This document shows, piece by piece, positions 60,080-64,000 of a stretch of DNA of 64,000 nt. Position numbers and translations under genes: made by a program. Source of the stretch: Prochilodus magdalenae. Its lineage: Eukaryota > Chordata > Actinopteri > Characiformes > Prochilodontidae. A model generated the notes under the pieces. That model did no database searches, had not been told where the DNA came from, and saw only the letters and a list, made by a program, of their open reading frames with translations. The stretch covers positions 272,501 through 336,500 of the forward strand of contig JAMWET010000769.1 in NCBI GenBank assembly GCA_024036415.1. Reading direction: 5' to 3'. Every line of letters starts with the position of its first letter. The first letter of the stretch is position 1.

Positions 60080-62250
60080 TCATATCTGTCACATGTGGAC
60101 AGAAATGAACAGTTTGCAAATATGGTTACATATATTATCAATATCGTTTTTAGTGACACGGAGCTCCCAAGGAAGACAAAGCGTGGAGGGATCTGGTTTT
60201 ATATTAACCAGGGCTGGTGCACAGATGTCACAATGTTAATGAACACGTGCAGCTCTAACCTGGAATCATTCTTCAGAAACTGTACACCGTTCCAGTTCCC
60301 GTGGGAATTTTCCTCCGTTGTGCTCGCCCTGCGCTCTTACAGACCAGATCACCAGTGTGGAGCACAAACACACAGACCCTGTTTTTATCATTCTAGGGGA
60401 CTTCAACAGTGCTACACTAACCAGCGAACTGCCTAAATACAGACAATAATTAAATACAGTAATGACAAGCCCTGGGTTAATGCAAGACTGAAGCAGCTGC
60501 GCCCGTCTAAGCCTATAGGAGTGTGGACCGGGGACTGTATAGCCAGGCAAGAAACACTCTCAACAAAGAAATCAGACCTGCAAAGAGATGTTACTCCAGC
60601 AAGCTAAGCAGAATGATGTCCACAAATGAGCCATCAACCATTTAGAAGTGCATGGAGAACTTTACTGGCTACAAAAGGACACCTCACTAGACAATGGGGG
60701 ATCTGACTGACTGACTGCTGGGGTCAATTGACTGCTGATCTTAACCAATTCTACTACAGGCCTAGCACCACACACCTATACAGCTTCAAGTCACACTCCT
60801 CTTACACTCAGCTACCCATTCATTCCACCATGAAGATCTGCGAGGAGTATGTGCAGTCTCTTCAAAAAACAAAAAGCACCAGGCGCAGATGGAGTATCAC
60901 CCTCCTGCCTGAGGAACTGCTTAGACCAGCTTGCACCTGTCTTCACCAAGATCTTCAACAGGTCACTGGAGCTGTGTGCTGCTTCCTAGTTCACACGATC
61001 CACAATAATACCCATCCCCAAAAAGGCAACCATCACTGGACTGAACAACTACAGACCTGTCACCCTGACCTCTGTAGTCATGAAAACCTTTGAGAGACTG
61101 GTTCTCAGTCACATGAGGGACATCACTACCCCCTGCTGGACCCCCTGCAGCTTGCATACTGGGCCAACAGGTCAGTGGATGACACAGTGAATGTGGGACT
61201 TCATTACATTCTTCAGCATCTCGACCATCCAAACATCCAAAGGAATTCTATTATTGGACTTCAGCTCAGCCTTCAATATTATCATTCCAGGACAGCTACA
61301 CAGCAAACTGACCCAACTCAATATGCCAGCCTCCACCTGCCAGTGGATCTGGCAACTTCCTCACTGGCATAGAGCAGCAGGTGAGGTTGGGGAAAATCAT
61401 CTCAGGAACCAAAACAACCAGCACAGGAGCTCCTCAGGGTTGTGTTTTGTCCCCATGTCTTATTTCACTGTATACAGACGACTGTACCTCCATGGACGGT
61501 TGATCGGGTCATCCTCTGGAGCAACCAGAACAACCTGGCACTAGACACAGCAAAAACAGTGGAGATAACAGTGAGAACTTCAGGAGAAGCCCCTCAGCCC
61601 TTTCAGCACTCACCACCATGGACAGAACATCTGATGGCTGTGGAGTCTCACAAATTCTTGGGTATGACAATCACCAGGGACTTGAAGTGGGATTGCAATC
61701 AACAGAGGATGTACTTCCTGCGACAGCTGAAGGAGTTTAACCTGTCCCAGGAGCTGATGGTACAGCTCTACACTGTCATCATAGAAACTGTTACTGGCAC
61801 ATCCATCACCGTGTGGGGCAGCTCAGACACCAAACATGATACTCACAGACTGCAGCGCTTCATCAGGTCTGCAGAGAAGACCACTGGAGTCAAAACCCCC
61901 CCACTCTGCTGGATCTGTACACTTCCTGGTTCTGGAGAAGACCATCACTAATCCATCACACCCTGGACATCACCTGCTTCCAGTGTCTTCCCTCAGGCCG
62001 GCGCTTTAGCCAAATGAGGATCAAGACAACCAGGCTACAGAGAAGCTTCTTCCCACATGCCATCACACTCATGAAGAGCTGAACACTACGATGCACATAC
62101 ACTCCACATTCGGGACACCTGTTCTCTGTACTTATTATCTGTACTCTTATTATCTCTTTTATTAACAGTTTCACACATCACCCCATCCTCTGCACTGACT
62201 CAGACTGGTGTTTCTTCTTCTACTGCACTGTATAAGGTAAATTCTGCCTC
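60080..62250 (+). mobile_element. Decayed Rex1/Babar-like (CR1-group) LINE
   Basis: In order, the plus strand shows an endonuclease piece (KRGGIWFYINQGWCTDVTML, then GDFNSATL at 60400), a deletion, then reverse transcriptase pieces ([37 protein letters not shown]). After another gap come WSNQNNLALDTAKTVEITV, ESHKFLGMTITRDLKWD, QQRMYFLRQLKEFNLSQELM and HRLQRFIRSAEKTTGV. Frameshifts and stops are frequent and the YADD motif is lost. The pattern matches Rex1-type fish elements; the exact clade is inferred. Confidence 0.75.
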
Positions 62251-62328
62251 TCAAACTGGACTGCTGCACTATGCACTTTAATATACATATACAGCTACAA
62301 ATAATGTTAGGTTTACAGCTATGTAAGG

Positions 62329-62331
<3 letters not shown>

Positions 62332-62361
<30 letters not shown>
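62332..62361. repeat. (GT)n microsatellite after the Rex1-like LINE
   Basis: About 15 GT units. Confidence 0.93.
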
Positions 62362-62365
<4 letters not shown>

Positions 62366-62443
62366 GTTGTTACTCTCTGTGCAATGTGTGATGGTGAGAG
62401 GGATGGTGTTGGTTTTCATTACTTCATGCTTCTTGAGTTATTT

Positions 62444-62489
62444 TGATCATTTTATATCCACTATATATGTAGTGGATATAAAATGATCA
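62444..62489. repeat. Perfect palindrome, 20-bp arms, 6-nt loop
   Basis: TGATCATTTTATATCCACTA at 62444-62463 and its exact reverse complement at 62470-62489 enclose TATATG. It lies about 85 bp after a (GT)n tract at the end of the Rex1-like LINE. Confidence 0.95.
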
Positions 62490-62884
62490 TGTTGTGCCTG
62501 AGCCATATGTGGTAATAAATGCCATCAGAGAAGATTTGCCTAAAACAAATGTTTTTCTTAAAATCTTCCCATCTGGAGGATCTGGAGCTTGAATGCAGTA
62601 GAGTCATTCATTCTCCACGATTCATCTTTTCAGTATATCTCTCCACATAATCATTCTGCTTTCCATTAAAACGATTGTGAGTTAAAGGCATCAGTATCAG
62701 ACAGTTTAATCCGTCCTCATCTGCTCTCCTCATGGTAGTTCTTTACACCGGGAATATGCAGTCATATTCGGAACACCGAGTCTCTGTTACCGCATTCCTG
62801 CATATTCACACACAAACACAGTAGCAGGTAAGATTTATTTTATGATATTTTTAGTGAAAGAAAAAGGCTTTTATAGATAAACTG

Positions 62885-62997
62885 TCAGTGACCCACTTTG
62901 TCCTTGATCTTCTTGCTTTGGTAGACCATCCTAACATCAGCTTTTGTCATTTTACACACCAAGTCCACTCTGGTCATAAAAACCACCTGAGGGATTC
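62885..62997 (-). CDS. IFI44-like exon (interferon-induced GTPase-like), isolated
   Basis: After an acceptor CTGTACTGCAG, the minus strand encodes GIPQVVFMTRVDLVCKMTKA and DVRMVYQSKKIKDK. The IPQVV-MT-VD run followed by K-D--VY-SKKIK matches what I recall of interferon-induced protein 44 and 44-like, where the T-x-V-D part corresponds to the nucleotide-specificity (G4) region. The frame then reads GH and a stop at 62885. Alternatively the exon ends earlier, at GTGGGT near 62896. No other IFI44 exon was found on either side; a Rex1-like LINE lies to the left and transposon debris to the right. It may be the edge of a gene continuing beyond the window or a pseudogene fragment. Confidence 0.55.
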
Positions 62998-63374
62998 CTG
63001 CAGTACAGGAAAGAGACATACACAGATATCAAACACCTCACTAATTCACTGTAGGCTGTGAGTTACAGTGATGCTCCACAGTTAAGGTGGATTATTAGTT
63101 ATGATGAAAGTAGTAGTCACTGTGGATTCCTGCTGTATTAAAATCCCTTTAAATTACAGTATAAAGCAATAAACCTGGTGAGCAAACATAAACTCATCAC
63201 ACTCATCGTCAAAAGTACAGCTGCACAGCTCCACCCAAGAAAGACCAACAGGAATGAAACCTGGTGGGTCAATCAGAATGGCAGTGGATAATCCTTAATA
63301 AAGAGTCCTACTTTTGTCTTGGCTTAGACAATACATTGTGTCCATCAATCCATGTTTAGAGGCACCGTGGCCTG

Positions 63375-63500
63375 CTGTCACTCTACCTCCACCCCACCAC
63401 AAATATTTGCATGAACTGCGTGAGAATATTCAAGCTGCATGGGATTGATTATCACAGGACACCATTAGGAACCTCTACAACGAATACAGCGGCCTGACCT
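63375..63500 (+). pseudogene. Second fragment of the same Tc1-like transposase C-terminus
   Basis: With frameshifts, the plus strand reads HELRENIQAAWD, a stop, SQDTIRNLYN. This is nearly the same as the minus-strand fragment at 27276-27545, so both come from one family. A stop replaces a residue just after QAAWD. Confidence 0.55.
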
Positions 63501-63699
63501 ACTATAATCTTCATATATACTATAATCTTTAATAAAACTACCTTTTTTTGCTGTTAGACTATGATATGTTTTTAATATTACTGAAATAATCCTAACAGTA
63601 ACTTCCTATTTAAAGCTGTATGTGTAACAGGGGGTTCCAATCCCAATGATTTTAAAGACCTACCTCTCAGCATTAACCATCTACTTTATCTGCTCCATT

Positions 63700-63875
63700 G
63701 AGCATATAGTAGTACTGTGTAGTTCTACAATTACAGACTGTGGTCCATCTGTTTCTTTACCTGCTTAATCACCCTGTTCTTCAGTGGTCAGGAACCCTAC
63801 AGGACCACCACAGAGCAGATATCATGTGGGTGGTGGTGATGTATTAAAGTGCTCTCTCCACCTATGACATCTAGA
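63700..63875. mobile_element. Partial copy related to the fold-back repeat
   Basis: GTGTAGTTCTACAATTACAG, CATCTGTTTCTTTACCTG, CTTCAGTGGTCAGGAACCC and GGACCACCACAGAG correspond, in inverse orientation, to the right half of the element at 52977-53416. The outer end is missing. Confidence 0.5.
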
Positions 63876-63974
63876 GTTTTAGAGTCCTCTTAACTGTTCC
63901 ACAGTCTCAGCTCAGATTAAGAGCCTTTTACTGTGACGGCCCCCCAAATTATGGAATTTCACCAAAAGAAGTCT

Positions 63975-64000
63975 TATCAGTAAGGTGTTGGGCCGCCATG
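63975..64000. mobile_element. Start of a dispersed element cut by the window end
   Basis: AAGGTGTTGGGCCGCCATG resembles the start of a common fish DNA-element repeat (GTGTTGGGCCACCA...). Too short to classify. Confidence 0.3.

Noticed and set aside
60728..61951. Open frames of 110-170 codons that could be host genes
   Set aside because: They are pieces of the decayed Rex1-like LINE in shifting frames (endonuclease and reverse transcriptase motifs).

Overview
The window is vertebrate nuclear DNA and almost certainly comes from a ray-finned (teleost) fish. It has multi-exon genes with GT-AG introns, a very high load of tandem repeats, several Tc1/mariner elements, and decayed L2-like and Rex1/Babar-like (CR1-group) non-LTR retrotransposons. 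All of these are typical of teleosts. The species cannot be read from the sequence. All gene models below were built by hand from splice sites, reading-frame phase and remembered family features; no search was run.

Left two thirds (1 to about 42.3 kb): the 5' part of an atypical protein kinase C gene, best called prkcz, lies on the minus strand. Its first coding exon is at 42247-42317 and three further coding exons are at 31881-32002, 31537-31626 and 30978-31028. Together they encode 111 residues: the N-terminus, the whole PB1 domain and the pseudosubstrate-proximal linker. The C1 and kinase exons were not found, so 1-30977 is probably one very large intron or the edge of one. It is packed with minisatellites, GA/CT tracts and decayed DNA transposons. 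Intron 1 (10.2 kb) carries a 3.9-kb Tc1-like element. One terminal inverted repeat of that element has expanded into a block of about 51 units, roughly 2.9 kb long.

Right third: a complete plus-strand gene at 46269-50782 encodes a 394-residue type I membrane protein with a signal peptide, one group B SRCR domain, two Ig-like domains, a transmembrane segment and a short tyrosine-containing tail. It looks like a leukocyte receptor, but I do not recognise a named orthologue. A complete minus-strand emerin gene (emd, 169 residues) lies tail-to-tail with it at 55070-57855. It has six coding exons, including a 32-nt microexon, and an L2-like fragment ends a few bases from one of its splice donors. 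At the far right are a decayed Rex1-like LINE (about 60.08-62.25 kb), a perfect 20-bp-arm palindrome, and a single minus-strand exon resembling interferon-induced protein 44 (IFI44-like).

The three main genes do not form a pathway. prkcz is a cell-polarity kinase, emd encodes an inner nuclear membrane protein, and the SRCR-Ig gene is probably an immune surface receptor. The most unusual structure is the Tc1 terminal repeat that became a minisatellite. Other tandem arrays here may have started in the same way, from transposon ends.
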